A stretch of 64,000 nt of DNA from Gemmatimonadaceae bacterium (GCA_019752115.1 JAIEMN010000018.1:124001-188000), one strand, 5' to 3'. Counted from the first letter of the stretch, positions 38,290 through 47,332 are shown. Made by a program: numbers and translations. Notes: generated from the sequence alone by a model not told the origin.

Positions 38290-39579
38290 ATGAGCCTCTC
38301 GTTCCCCCATCTCTGGCAGAACCGCTCCCACAACAACGCACCGCACGAGCGCTTTCTCAAGCGCCCCGGCGGCCAGCGCCTGGTGCGGGCCGTGGTGCTG
38401 CTGAGCGCCCTCGGCGCCCTGAGCATTGCCGGTTGCGCCGCTGCCACGCGGAGGACCACACCGCCGGCCGGGGTCAGCCCGGCCACGGCGAAGGCGGTTC
38501 GCGACAGCCTGCGCGCCGTACTCGAGCGCGCCGTGGCGGACAGCGCCTTCCCCGGCGCGTACGCGGTCGTTGGGACCGCCGACGGGGTGATCGCCGAGTA
38601 CGGCGTGGGGCGCCTCGACAGTGCCGACGCCGCGCGCCCGACGAACAAGACGGTCTGGGACCTCGCCTCGCTCACGAAGGTGATTGGCACGACGAGTGCC
38701 ATGATTCAGCTGGTGGGCAGCGGTCGGGTGGCGCTGGACTCCCCGGTGGTGAAGTACCTGCCGGAGTGGACCGCTCCGGGGGCGAGCCGGATCACCGTGC
38801 GGAACCTCCTCGCGCACAACTCCGGCCTTCCGGCCTGGCGCGCCCTGTACAAGGAGTCGGCCACCCCGGCCGAAGCGGCGGCCCAGCTCTTCGCCACCTC
38901 CCCGGACACGGTGCCGGGCGTTCGGTTCCTCTACAGCGACCTCGGCTTCATTCTGCTGGGCAAGCTGGTCGAGAAGGTTTCGGGGGAGCCGCTCGCGCAG
39001 TACGACACGACCCATGTGTTCGGGCCGCTCGGGATGCACGACACCCGCTACCTGCCCCCGGCGTCGTGGCTCCCGCGCATTGCCCCCACCGAGCAGGACT
39101 CGTGGCGCGGTCGCAAGCTCCGCGGCGAGGTCCACGACGAGAATGCGTCCCGACTGGGCGGCGTCTCCGGGCACGCCGGGCTCTTCTCGAGCGCCCGGGA
39201 CCTGACGCGCTTTGCCCAGATGTACCTGCACTACGGCACGCTCGACGGGGTCCGGGTGTTCGACTCGGCGACTGTGGCGCGCTTCATCCGGGTGCAGGAC
39301 ACGACGGTCAGCCGCCGGGCCCTGGGCTGGGAGACCCCCACCGGGCGGAATTCGGCGGGGCGGAAGATGCCGGCAGTGGCCTTCGGCCATACCGGGTTCA
39401 CCGGCACCTCGCTCTGGATGGATCCGTCCCACCAGACCTTCGTCCTCCTGCTGACCAACCGGGTGAATCCGACCCGCAACAATACCCGGATCAATGGTGT
39501 CCGGATTTCCCTTGCTGACGCGGTCGTGTCGGCAATGGAGGATACGGGGGTCGGAAACCGCCGCGGAGCGGGGCGTTGA
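38290..39579 (+). CDS. Serine beta-lactamase-family lipoprotein (AmiE/YbbE-like)
   Basis: The 429-residue product has a lipoprotein signal with an unusually long N-region and lipobox IAGC, then the class C beta-lactamase fold. The motifs are SLTK (the SxxK motif, in DLASLTKVIG), YSD (LYSDLGF) and HTG (AFGHTGFTGTS). B. subtilis AmiE of this family cleaves peptides off MurNAc in the NamZ pathway. The family also includes esterases and D-aminopeptidases. The start is ATG 38290, only 55 bases from the divergent namZ start, so both share a promoter region. No ribosome-binding site is seen. Confidence 0.85.
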   Translation: MSLSFPHLWQNRSHNNAPHERFLKRPGGQRLVRAVVLLSALGALSIAGCAAATRRTTPPAGVSPATAKAVRDSLRAVLERAVADSAFPGAYAVVGTADGVIAEYGVGRLDSADAARPTNKTVWDLASLTKVIGTTSAMIQLVGSGRVALDSPVVKYLPEWTAPGASRITVRNLLAHNSGLPAWRALYKESATPAEAAAQLFATSPDTVPGVRFLYSDLGFILLGKLVEKVSGEPLAQYDTTHVFGPLGMHDTRYLPPASWLPRIAPTEQDSWRGRKLRGEVHDENASRLGGVSGHAGLFSSARDLTRFAQMYLHYGTLDGVRVFDSATVARFIRVQDTTVSRRALGWETPTGRNSAGRKMPAVAFGHTGFTGTSLWMDPSHQTFVLLLTNRVNPTRNNTRINGVRISLADAVVSAMEDTGVGNRRGAGR

Positions 39580-39625
39580 CCAGCGCGTGGCGCCGGCCGG
39601 ATCCTCAGGATCCGACTGGTGTTTC

Positions 39626-39749
39626 TTGCAAGGGGAGCGATCCACTCGCTATTTTCCAATTAGCCCGACCCGGGATCATCCCGTGTGCCGCTCGCGAGGG
39701 CGGCGGCACCAGGCTGATCGGGTCCATCAGGCCGGTCCTTGCACCGGCC
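39626..39749 (+). promoter_or_regulatory. Promoter and hairpin leader of the Fe-S carrier gene
   Basis: TTGCAA (39626-39631) and TATTTT (39650-39655) are 18 bases apart. The leader contains CGGGA/TCCCG, then GGCCGGT (39730-39736) pairing with ACCGGCC (39743-39749) just before the GGAGGAG ribosome-binding site. The second hairpin followed by CTTTC could be an attenuator or simply insulate the site. Confidence 0.45.
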
Positions 39750-39765
39750 CTTTCGGAGGAGCACG

Positions 39766-40122
39766 ATGAGCACGATGCAGCAGCCGGACGTCATGGTGGT
39801 ACTGACCCCCGTGGCCGCGGGCGAAGTTCGGAAGTTCATGGAAGCCGAGGGTGTGACGCCCGAGCAGGGTGGCCTGCGCGTCTCGGTGATGCCCGGTGGA
39901 TGCAGCGGCTTCAAGTACGGCCTCGTGATCGAGGACAAGAGCGCGGACGACGACCTCACCCTGGAGATCGAGGGGATCAAGGTGTTCGTGGATCCGTTCT
40001 CGGCGCAGTACTTGAGCGGCACGACGATCGACTACGTGTCGTCGATGCAGGGCTCGGGCTTCACGTTCAAGAATCCGAACTCGACGGGTGGCTGCGGCTG
40101 CGGCAGCTCGTTCTCGGCGTAA
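39766..40122 (+). CDS. erpA: A-type iron-sulfur cluster carrier (ErpA/SufA/IscA family)
   Basis: The 118-residue protein has the three conserved cysteines of A-type carriers: Cys46 in MPGGCSGFKY, and Cys110 and Cys112 in GGCGCGSSF. Its general fold shows TPVAAGEVRKFMEAEG and VFVDPFSAQYLSGTTIDYV. Such proteins pass clusters to target enzymes. ErpA, IscA and SufA cannot be separated by sequence alone here. ATG 39766 has GGAGGAG five bases upstream. It is followed 63 bases later by the NagB-PIG-L gene, with no obvious functional link. Confidence 0.93.
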   Translation: MSTMQQPDVMVVLTPVAAGEVRKFMEAEGVTPEQGGLRVSVMPGGCSGFKYGLVIEDKSADDDLTLEIEGIKVFVDPFSAQYLSGTTIDYVSSMQGSGFTFKNPNSTGGCGCGSSFSA

Positions 40123-40185
40123 GCGCCTTTCCCGCAGGACCCGGCGCCGGTCGGGGCGCCACCGCACGTCACACTCCCCAGTCCC

Positions 40186-42162
40186 ATGTCATTGGCCTCG
40201 GTCACTCCGGCGGCCACTGACGCCATTCAGGCCCGCTCACTCTCCGAGAGTGGCGGGCCTGCGCGCGTCAGTCGGTCGCCGTTCGCACATCCGGGCGTCA
40301 CGGGTACCGCCCGCGAACGCATCCCCACCCTCATCGTTGCGGATCACGCCGAGCTCGCCTCGGTCGTGGCGAACCGCATCGCCACCCTGATGCGCGAACG
40401 GGCCGCCCAAGGACGCCCCGTGGTGCTCGGCCTCGCGACCGGCTCGACACCGATCGGCGTGTATCGCGAGCTCATTCGCCTGCATCGGGATGAGGGGCTG
40501 AGCTTCGCGCATGTGATCTCGTTCAATCTGGACGAGTACTACCCGATGCGCGCGGACAGCATCCACTCGTATCACCGGTTCATGTGGGAGAACCTGTTCT
40601 CTCACGTGGACATCAATCCGGCGAACGTGCACATCCCGGATGGTGCGCTGGCGCGCGCCGATGTCGACGCGGCCTGTGCCACGTACGAGGCGGCCATCGA
40701 GGCCGCGGGCGGCATCGACTTTCAGCTGCTGGGCATCGGCAAGACCGGTCACATCGGCTTCAACGAGCCGGGCTCCGGTGAAGCGAGCCGCACGCGCCTG
40801 GTGCATCTCGACTCGATCACGCGCCGCGACGCCGCCGCGGATTTCTTCGGCGAAGAGAACGTCCCGCGCGAAGCGCTCACGATGGGCATCGCCTCGATCA
40901 TGGGCGCCCGCGAGATCGCCATTCTCGCGACCGGCGAACACAAGTCGGCCATCGTGCGCCGCGCGGTCGAAGGCGAGATCGATCGGGCCGTCGCCGCGAC
41001 GTTCCTCCAGCGCCATCCGAATACCACGTTCTACGTGGACGATGCCGCGGCCGCCGATCTCACACGCGTGGCGACCCCGTGGCTCGTCGATGAGGTGGTG
41101 TGGGAAGAAGCCCTCGCCGTGCGCGCCGTGACGTGGCTGGCCGGCAAGGCGGGCAAGGCCATCCTCAAGCTCACGCAGCACGACTACGCCGAGAACTCGC
41201 TGTCGTCGCTCGTGGCGCAGCATGGCTCGCCAGGCGCGGTCAACGGCCTCGTGTTCAACATCCTCGGCCACAAGATCCGCGGCAAGAGCAAGCTCCCGCG
41301 CGGACTCAAGACCATCTGCTTCTCGCCACATCCCGACGACGACGTCATCTCGATGGGCGGCATTCTCCGCAAGTTCGTGGAGAATGGCAACGACATGACG
41401 GTGGCGTACATGACGAGCGGCAACATCGCCGTCTTCGATCATGACGTGCGTCGCTACATGGATTTCCTGGTGCGTCTCGACACCGAGCGACTCGGTGGCA
41501 GCGACACCGTGCATTCCAGCGTGCGCACGCTGGCGGACACCGTGCACGGATTCCTGGCGCGCAAACAGGCGGGCGAGGTGGACATCGCCGAGGTCCAGGA
41601 CATCAAGCGCATCATCCGTGAGTCGGAGGCGGTGAGCGGCATCGAGGTGATGGGGCTGTCGCGCGCCAACGCGCGGTTCCTCAACCTGCCCTTCTATCAG
41701 ACGGGCAAGGTGCGCAAGGATCCGATCGGACCGGCCGATGTGGCGATCGTGGCGGACCTGCTTCGCGAGCTCGAGCCGGAGCTGATCTTCGTGGCCGGCG
41801 ACCTCTCGGATCCGCACGGCACGCATCGCATGTGCAAGGAAGCGATCGATCTGGCGCTCGCCGAGGTGTACGCCGGCGCGAATGCGTCCAAGCGCCCCGA
41901 GGTCTGGCTGTATCGCGGCGCCTGGCAGGAATGGCCGGTCACCGAGGCCACGGTGCTGGTGCCGCTGTCGCAGGAGGAGCTCACGCTCAAGATCCAGGCG
42001 ATCTTCAAACATCAGTCCCAGAAGGACTCGGCGCCCTTCCCCGGCCAGGATGAGCGTGAGTTCTGGCAGCGCGTGGAGCAGCGCAACAAGACCACCGCGC
42101 GCCAGTTGGATGATCTGGGGCTCGCGGAGTACTTCGCGATGGAGGCGTACGTCATTGCCTGA
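40186..42162 (+). CDS. NagB-like deaminase fused to PIG-L/LmbE deacetylase
   Basis: The 658-residue protein joins two enzymes. Residues about 45-330 are NagB-like (VVLGLATGSTPIG, FNLDEYYPM with Asp116/Glu117, GIGKTGHIGFNEPG with His189 and Glu194). Residues about 372-655 are a PIG-L zinc deacetylase (PHPDDDVISMGG with His382/Asp385, and SDPHGTHRMC with His547). The catalytic NDGH Asp of classical NagB is Thr187 (KTGH). Bacteroides encodes similar fusions. Plausibly it deacetylates GlcNAc 6-phosphate and then deaminates glucosamine 6-phosphate, replacing NagA and NagB. It precedes a symporter and an amino-sugar kinase. Confidence 0.9.
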   Translation: MSLASVTPAATDAIQARSLSESGGPARVSRSPFAHPGVTGTARERIPTLIVADHAELASVVANRIATLMRERAAQGRPVVLGLATGSTPIGVYRELIRLHRDEGLSFAHVISFNLDEYYPMRADSIHSYHRFMWENLFSHVDINPANVHIPDGALARADVDAACATYEAAIEAAGGIDFQLLGIGKTGHIGFNEPGSGEASRTRLVHLDSITRRDAAADFFGEENVPREALTMGIASIMGAREIAILATGEHKSAIVRRAVEGEIDRAVAATFLQRHPNTTFYVDDAAAADLTRVATPWLVDEVVWEEALAVRAVTWLAGKAGKAILKLTQHDYAENSLSSLVAQHGSPGAVNGLVFNILGHKIRGKSKLPRGLKTICFSPHPDDDVISMGGILRKFVENGNDMTVAYMTSGNIAVFDHDVRRYMDFLVRLDTERLGGSDTVHSSVRTLADTVHGFLARKQAGEVDIAEVQDIKRIIRESEAVSGIEVMGLSRANARFLNLPFYQTGKVRKDPIGPADVAIVADLLRELEPELIFVAGDLSDPHGTHRMCKEAIDLALAEVYAGANASKRPEVWLYRGAWQEWPVTEATVLVPLSQEELTLKIQAIFKHQSQKDSAPFPGQDEREFWQRVEQRNKTTARQLDDLGLAEYFAMEAYVIA

Positions 42163-42192
42163 TGCCACGCGCCGCCGCGTCGGGGCGGCCGC

Positions 42193-43722
42193 ATGAGCGG
42201 CCGCTTCGATCTGCTCGATCTGCTGGTGCTGCTGATCTATCTCAGTGGCACCACCGCGCTCGGGATGTACATCGGTCGCAACCAAAAGTCGGCGACGGAC
42301 TACTTCGTCGCCGAGCGCAACATTCCGTGGTGGGCCGTGATGTTCTCGATCGTGGCGAGCGAGACCTCGGCGCTGACGTTCATCTCGATCCCGGGGCTGG
42401 CCTACACCGGCAATCTCGGGTTCCTCGAGGTCGTCGCCGGGTACATCCTCGGCCGCATCGTGGTGGCGCAGACGCTGTTGCCGCGCTACTTCGCCGGCAA
42501 TCTCGTGACGGCGTATGCCTTGCTCGAGACGCGCTTCGGCTTGGGCGCGCGTCGCTTCACCAGCATCGTGTTCATGATTACCCGCGCCATGGCCGATGCC
42601 GTGCGCGTGTTTGCCACCGCCATTCCGGTGGCGCTGATCGTGGGTCCGGTCCTGCCGCGTGAATACACCATGCCGGCGGCGATCCTGGTGCTCGGGCTGC
42701 TCACCGTGGTCTACACGTACCGCGGCGGCATGAAGGCGGTGGTGTGGACCGAGCTGTTGCAGGCAAGCATCTACCTCTTTGGCGGCATCTCGGCGCTGGT
42801 GCTCATCGGCCAGGCGGTGGACGGCGGCTGGAGCGCGATCGTGAGCCAGGCCGGCGCGGCGGGCAAGCTGCAGGTGATCGACTGGTACGCCGGCTTCGAT
42901 CGGCCGCACACGATGTTCGCCGGCCTGATCGGCGGCGGGTTCCTGGCGATGGCCTCCCATGGCGCCGACCAGATCATCGTGCAGCGCCTGCTGTCGAGCA
43001 AGTCGCTGCGTGATGCGCAGCGCGCCATCATCGGCAGCGGCATCGCGGTCTTCGCACAGATGACGCTCTTCCTGTTCGTCGGCCTGGGTCTGTGGGTCCT
43101 GTACGGCGGCAAGTCGTTCGCCACCGCCGACGCGATCTTCCCGACGTTCATCATCGAGCGCATGCCGCACGGGCTGATCGGCCTGATCGTGGCCGCCATC
43201 ATCGCCGCCACCATGAGCACGCACTCCGGGGCCATCAACGCGCTCGCGGCGGCCTCGACGCACGACATTTACCTGCCGCTCACCAAGCGGGCGCCGGATG
43301 ATCCGCGCACGCTCAAGGTCGGCAAGCTCTTTGCGCTCGGCTGGGGGCTGGCGCTCACCTTCGGGGCCCTGCTCTTCAAGGAGAATGGCACGCCGGTCGT
43401 AGTCGTGGCGCTGTCCATTGCGTCGTTCACGCAGGGGGGTCTGTTGGGCGGCTTTTTCCTGGGCATGTTCTGGCGTCGGGCCAACCAGCGGGATGCCATC
43501 ACGGGCATGAGCGTGGGGATCTTCGCGATGGCGTTCATCGTCTTCGCGAAGCAGCTGACCGCCGCCTATCCGAGCTTGAAGCCGATGCTGGGTGGGGTGG
43601 CCGGGATTGCCTGGCCCTGGTACGTGTTGATCGGGACCTCGCTTACCTTTGTGACCGGTATGCTGATGTCCTTTACCCATGCGCCGCCGGTGGCGGCCAC
43701 GCCCCCGGAGAGCCGTCGATGA
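42193..43722 (+). CDS. Sodium/solute symporter (SSS family), probable amino-sugar uptake
   Basis: The 509-residue protein has about 13 hydrophobic spans and SSS landmarks: DYFVAERNIPWWAVMFSIVASETSALTF in the N-terminal Na-binding region, YTYRGGMKAVVWTELLQ, GADQIIVQRLLSSKSLRDAQ, and ATMSTHSGAINALAAAS. It is closest in layout to sugar and sialic-acid-type symporters. It starts 30 bases after the NagB-PIG-L stop and overlaps the kinase gene by four bases. Uptake of GlcNAc, MurNAc or a disaccharide is inferred from neighbours, not from motif. Confidence 0.9.
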   Translation: MSGRFDLLDLLVLLIYLSGTTALGMYIGRNQKSATDYFVAERNIPWWAVMFSIVASETSALTFISIPGLAYTGNLGFLEVVAGYILGRIVVAQTLLPRYFAGNLVTAYALLETRFGLGARRFTSIVFMITRAMADAVRVFATAIPVALIVGPVLPREYTMPAAILVLGLLTVVYTYRGGMKAVVWTELLQASIYLFGGISALVLIGQAVDGGWSAIVSQAGAAGKLQVIDWYAGFDRPHTMFAGLIGGGFLAMASHGADQIIVQRLLSSKSLRDAQRAIIGSGIAVFAQMTLFLFVGLGLWVLYGGKSFATADAIFPTFIIERMPHGLIGLIVAAIIAATMSTHSGAINALAAASTHDIYLPLTKRAPDDPRTLKVGKLFALGWGLALTFGALLFKENGTPVVVVALSIASFTQGGLLGGFFLGMFWRRANQRDAITGMSVGIFAMAFIVFAKQLTAAYPSLKPMLGGVAGIAWPWYVLIGTSLTFVTGMLMSFTHAPPVAATPPESRR

Positions 43723-44669
43723 GCGCTGGTCCCCTCGACCCGACACCCCTGGTAGTTGGAGTGGATGGCGGTGGGAGCCGCACCCGCGTGCTGCTGGCCG
43801 ATGCGAACGGGACCGTGCTGGCCCGGGTCGAGGGTGGCGCGAGCGCACTCCGCCCCGGCCAGGAAGGGGCAGCGGCCGATGTGATCAAGGCCCTGATCGG
43901 TGAGGCGCTCGCCTCGGCCGAGCGCACCGATGTGCGGCCGGCGGTGTGTGTGGTGGGGGTGGCCGGCGCTGGTCAGGAGCGGGCCGCGCAGGCGCTGTGG
44001 GCCGCGCTGGCGCAGCGTCGCGTCGCGGATGACGTCTCGGTGCAGGCCGATGCGACGATCGCGATGGACGATGCGTTCGGGGACTCGGCCGGCGTGCTGC
44101 TGATTGCGGGAACGGGATCGGTGGCGTTTTCGCGCGGCCCGGATGGACGACTCGAGCGGTGCGGTGGCTGGGGCCCGAATGTGGGCGACGAGGGGAGCGC
44201 GGCGTGGCTTGGCCGACGGGCCCTGAGCGTGATCACGGCGGCGCACGACGGTCGCGAGCCGGAGACGGCGCTGACGGGCGCCATGCTCACCGCGCTCGAG
44301 CTCGAGCAGCTCGATGACCTGATCCCGTGGGCAGCGAACGCCACCCCCGGCGCGCTCGCGCAGCTCGCCCCGGTGGTGATGCAGGTGGCCGCCACCGGTG
44401 ACCTGCGCGCCAATGCGCTGGTGTCGTTCTGCGTGGAAGAGCTCGCGCTGCACGTGCGCACGCTCGCGCGTCGCTGTTTCACCGACGAGCGCGCCGCCAT
44501 TCCGGTGGCGTTCGCGGGCGGGCTGCTCTCGCGCGGCTCACTCGTGCGCAAGCGGCTCGAACAGCGTCTCAAGAGTGCGGTGCCCGGCGCGATGATCAAG
44601 AATGACGACGTGGATGCGGCGCGGGGTGCCGTGCGGCGCGCGCGCCGACTGCTCGGCGTCGAAGCCTGA
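43719..44669 (+). CDS. BadF/BadG/BcrA-type kinase, N-acetylglucosamine/MurNAc kinase-like
   Basis: The 316-residue protein has the ASKHA phosphate motifs GVDGGGSRTRVLL (14-26) and LLIAGTGSVAFSR, plus GGWGPNVGDEGSAAWLGRRAL, characteristic of eukaryotic-type GlcNAc kinase and clostridial MurK. It should phosphorylate an imported amino sugar with ATP. The start overlaps the symporter stop as ATGA, giving tight coupling of transport and phosphorylation. The plus-strand run ends at a strong hairpin. Activation of 2-hydroxyacyl-CoA dehydratase (the other BadF function) is unlikely in this context. Confidence 0.88.
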   Translation: MSAGPLDPTPLVVGVDGGGSRTRVLLADANGTVLARVEGGASALRPGQEGAAADVIKALIGEALASAERTDVRPAVCVVGVAGAGQERAAQALWAALAQRRVADDVSVQADATIAMDDAFGDSAGVLLIAGTGSVAFSRGPDGRLERCGGWGPNVGDEGSAAWLGRRALSVITAAHDGREPETALTGAMLTALELEQLDDLIPWAANATPGALAQLAPVVMQVAATGDLRANALVSFCVEELALHVRTLARRCFTDERAAIPVAFAGGLLSRGSLVRKRLEQRLKSAVPGAMIKNDDVDAARGAVRRARRLLGVEA

Positions 44670-44698
44670 ACCGCGTGCGCCTTCGAGGCGCGCGCGGT
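44670..44698. terminator. Strong hairpin between convergent genes
   Basis: A 13-base stem pairs 44670-44682 with 44686-44698, with one T-G wobble and a TCG loop. It starts at the base after the kinase stop and lies 13 bases from the stop of the convergent membrane enzyme. No T-tract is present on either side. Confidence 0.65.
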
Positions 44699-44711
44699 CC
44701 CTCGCCGGACA

Positions 44712-45983
44712 TTACGGCGCGTGAAAATGCGGATCCATGCGCTCGTCGCTCGACGCCGTGAGTGCATGGCGCTGCGTGAGCAGGCCACCGAAGCTGCACA
44801 GGCCAGCCATCAGGATGCCAATCCCCATCCACCGTGGACCGGGATTCGAGGCGAGCCAGACCGCGCCACTGATGGCGAGCGCGAGGGTCCGTGCGCCCTC
44901 GGCGGAGAGGGCCCAGCGACGGCCTTCGAGCAGACCGCCGATGTTGGTCAGCGTCAGCGCCACCACGAACGTACCCGCCAGCAGCTGTCCCACCGGTAGT
45001 CTGCTCGCCGAGGTCAGGAGCCAGAGCGCACCGGGAACGGCCAGCACAAACTGCGTCAGCGCATAGAGTGATAATCCAGGCGGAACGGCAGGGTCGAAGG
45101 CCTGGAATGCCGCCCGCGTCACGTCCGGGATGTGTATCGGCCCGCCATCACGCGCCGGGCGCCACGCCGGTGACGCGAAGACGTAATGCCAGCGCTCTGT
45201 CCAGTCGGTCGCCCGCCAGACATTGCGCGCAATCGCCACGTACTGGTGGACCTGCGCCCAGAGCGGATTCCAGCTCGCCAACGGGGTGGTAAGTCCGTAG
45301 ACCGGCTCGTCGCGCTCCGGGGTAAAGGTGCCCCAGAGTTTGTCCCAGATGATGAAGACGCCGGCGTAATTGCGGTCCTGATATTCGGGGTTCACGCCGT
45401 GGTGCACGCGATGATGCGAGGGCGTATTGAACACCGCCTCACACCACGCGGGCAGTCGGTGAATCACGCGAGTGTGGATCCAGAACTGGTACACGAGGTT
45501 GAGTGCGTAGCAGACCGCAAACTGCTCCCACGGCATACCGAGCAGGGCGAGCGGCGCATAGAACACCCAGCCAAACAGGCCACCGATCGCGCTTTGGCGC
45601 AGCGCCACGGCGAGGTTGTACTCCTCGCTGCTGTGGTGCACGACGTGACCGGCCCAGAACAGGTTCACTTCGTGCGACACGCGATGGAACCAATAGTACG
45701 CCAGGTCCACGAGTATGAATGCGACGATCCAGCCGCCTGCATGCGGTGGCCACTCGGGCACCGGCAGGACGCGCTGCACCCGCGCGTGCTCGAAGAGGAA
45801 TCCGAAAACGCCGAAGAGCAGCAGCTTGGTGAAGATGCCGGCGATCTGGCTCAACGTACCGGCGGACAGATCACTGATGCTGTCATTGAGCCGATACAAC
45901 GAACGACGGCCGAGCCAGGCATAGCCCAGCTCGACCGCGATCAGCAGAAAGAAGAGCGGAATCGACGCCTGGATGATCTCCAT
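44712..45983 (-). CDS. Fatty acid hydroxylase-superfamily membrane enzyme
   Basis: The 423-residue integral membrane protein has the eight-histidine di-iron motifs: HRVSH, HVVHHSSEEYN and HHRVHHGVN with NPEYQDRNYAG. This layout resembles sterol desaturase-like proteins and alkylglycerol monooxygenase (AGMO) more than classical desaturases. The C-terminal third has additional transmembrane helices, and the protein ends in a DPHFHAP tail. The substrate is likely a lipid acyl, alkyl or hopanoid chain. It begins 15 bases after the dicarboxylate-transporter stop. No ribosome-binding site is clear. Confidence 0.88.
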   Translation of the reverse strand: MEIIQASIPLFFLLIAVELGYAWLGRRSLYRLNDSISDLSAGTLSQIAGIFTKLLLFGVFGFLFEHARVQRVLPVPEWPPHAGGWIVAFILVDLAYYWFHRVSHEVNLFWAGHVVHHSSEEYNLAVALRQSAIGGLFGWVFYAPLALLGMPWEQFAVCYALNLVYQFWIHTRVIHRLPAWCEAVFNTPSHHRVHHGVNPEYQDRNYAGVFIIWDKLWGTFTPERDEPVYGLTTPLASWNPLWAQVHQYVAIARNVWRATDWTERWHYVFASPAWRPARDGGPIHIPDVTRAAFQAFDPAVPPGLSLYALTQFVLAVPGALWLLTSASRLPVGQLLAGTFVVALTLTNIGGLLEGRRWALSAEGARTLALAISGAVWLASNPGPRWMGIGILMAGLCSFGGLLTQRHALTASSDERMDPHFHAP

Positions 45984-45998
45984 GCGACGAGGGCGTGC

Positions 45999-47279
45999 TC
46001 AGGCCGCGGCCGGCTGCCCCGGCTCGCCAAGCTCGCCTTCCCAGCGGGCCATGACCGCCGTCGCGAGACAGTTGCCAAGCAGGTTCACGGACGTACGGGC
46101 CATGTCCATGATGGCGTCCACGCCGAGGATCACGGCGATCCCCTCGAGCGGCAACCCGAACTGCGCCAGCGCGCCGGACAGGATCACGAGCGACGCGCGC
46201 GGGACCGCGGCCACGCCCTTCGACGTGAGCATGAGCGTCAGCATCATGAGCAGCTGCTGGCTGATCGGCATGTCGATGCCGGCCGCCTGCGCGACGAACA
46301 CCGACGCAATCGCGAGGTAGAGGGTGCTGCCATCGAGGTTGAAGGAGTACCCGGTCGGCAGGACGAACGACACAATGCGGCGCGGCACCCCGAACTTCTC
46401 CATGGCCTGCATGGCCTGCGGGAACGCCGCCTCCGACGAGGCCGTGGAGAAGGCGATCAGCCACGGCTCCTTCACGGCGCTCCAGAACTTCGCGAGGGGG
46501 AGTTTCGCCAGCAGCGCCACGGGCACGAGGATCAGCAGCACGAAGATGATCAGCGAGACGTACAGCGTGCCGACCAGCTTCGCGAGGCTCAACAGCACGC
46601 CCAGGCCGCTCTTCCCCACGGTGACGCCGATGGCGGCGCCGATGCCGATCGGCGCGTACGCCATCACGATGCCGACGAACTTGAACATGATGTCGCTCAG
46701 CGACTGCAGCCAGTCGAGCATGAACTGCTTCGACTTGCCTTCCGTGCGGGCGAGCGCCACGGCGAAGATGATCGCGAAGAAGACGATCTGCAGCACTTCG
46801 TTGGCGGCCGCCGCCTCGAAGAAGCTCTGCGGCACCGTATGCTCGAGCACCGACGCAAACGTGGGCGTCTTGGCGGCGAGTGCCTTGAACTCGTCGGCGT
46901 TGCCGGAGGCGGCGGTGGTGATGCCGACACCAACCCCGGGCTTCACGACGTTCACCGCGATCAGGCCGATGGCCAGCGCCGCCGTGGTGACCACCTCGAA
47001 GTAGATGATCGAGCGCAGCGCGAGCTTGCCGACCTTGGCCATGTCATCGCCATGACCGGCGATGCCCACCACCAGCGTGGAGAAGAGCAACGGCACGATG
47101 AGCGACTTGATCATCCGCAGGAAGATCGTCGCAAACGGCTTGAGGTTCGCCGCCATGTCGGGGGCGAGCCATCCCACGAGAATCCCGATCACCATCGAGA
47201 TCAGAATCCACTGGGAGAAGCCGATGCCGAGGAAGCCTTTCTTGGACGACGGGGCAGCGGCGGAAGACGAGTGAGCCAT
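45999..47279 (-). CDS. Dicarboxylate/glutamate:cation symporter (DAACS family)
   Basis: The 426-residue protein shows the DAACS features: LKPFATIFLRMIKSLIVPLLFSTLVVGIAGHG near the N-terminus, FSTASSEAAFPQAM (re-entrant loop HP1), FVLPTGYSFNLDGSTLYLAIASVF and LGVDAIMDMARTSVNLLGN (substrate site). Such carriers take up C4-dicarboxylates, aspartate or glutamate with Na+ or H+. The start is ATG 47279; an upstream GTG/TTG-type start at 47303 would add eight residues. aspA elsewhere in the window could use the imported aspartate, but is not adjacent. Confidence 0.93.
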   Translation of the reverse strand: MAHSSSAAAPSSKKGFLGIGFSQWILISMVIGILVGWLAPDMAANLKPFATIFLRMIKSLIVPLLFSTLVVGIAGHGDDMAKVGKLALRSIIYFEVVTTAALAIGLIAVNVVKPGVGVGITTAASGNADEFKALAAKTPTFASVLEHTVPQSFFEAAAANEVLQIVFFAIIFAVALARTEGKSKQFMLDWLQSLSDIMFKFVGIVMAYAPIGIGAAIGVTVGKSGLGVLLSLAKLVGTLYVSLIIFVLLILVPVALLAKLPLAKFWSAVKEPWLIAFSTASSEAAFPQAMQAMEKFGVPRRIVSFVLPTGYSFNLDGSTLYLAIASVFVAQAAGIDMPISQQLLMMLTLMLTSKGVAAVPRASLVILSGALAQFGLPLEGIAVILGVDAIMDMARTSVNLLGNCLATAVMARWEGELGEPGQPAAA

Positions 47280-47332
47280 GGAACCGGGGGCGGGAAAGAA
47301 CACGGGGCGCCACGGGCGCCCGACGAATCAGA

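Noticed and set aside
40237-43848. A 1203-codon minus-strand frame opposite the NagB-PIG-L and symporter genes
   Set aside because: It spans two well-supported genes and has no recognisable motif.
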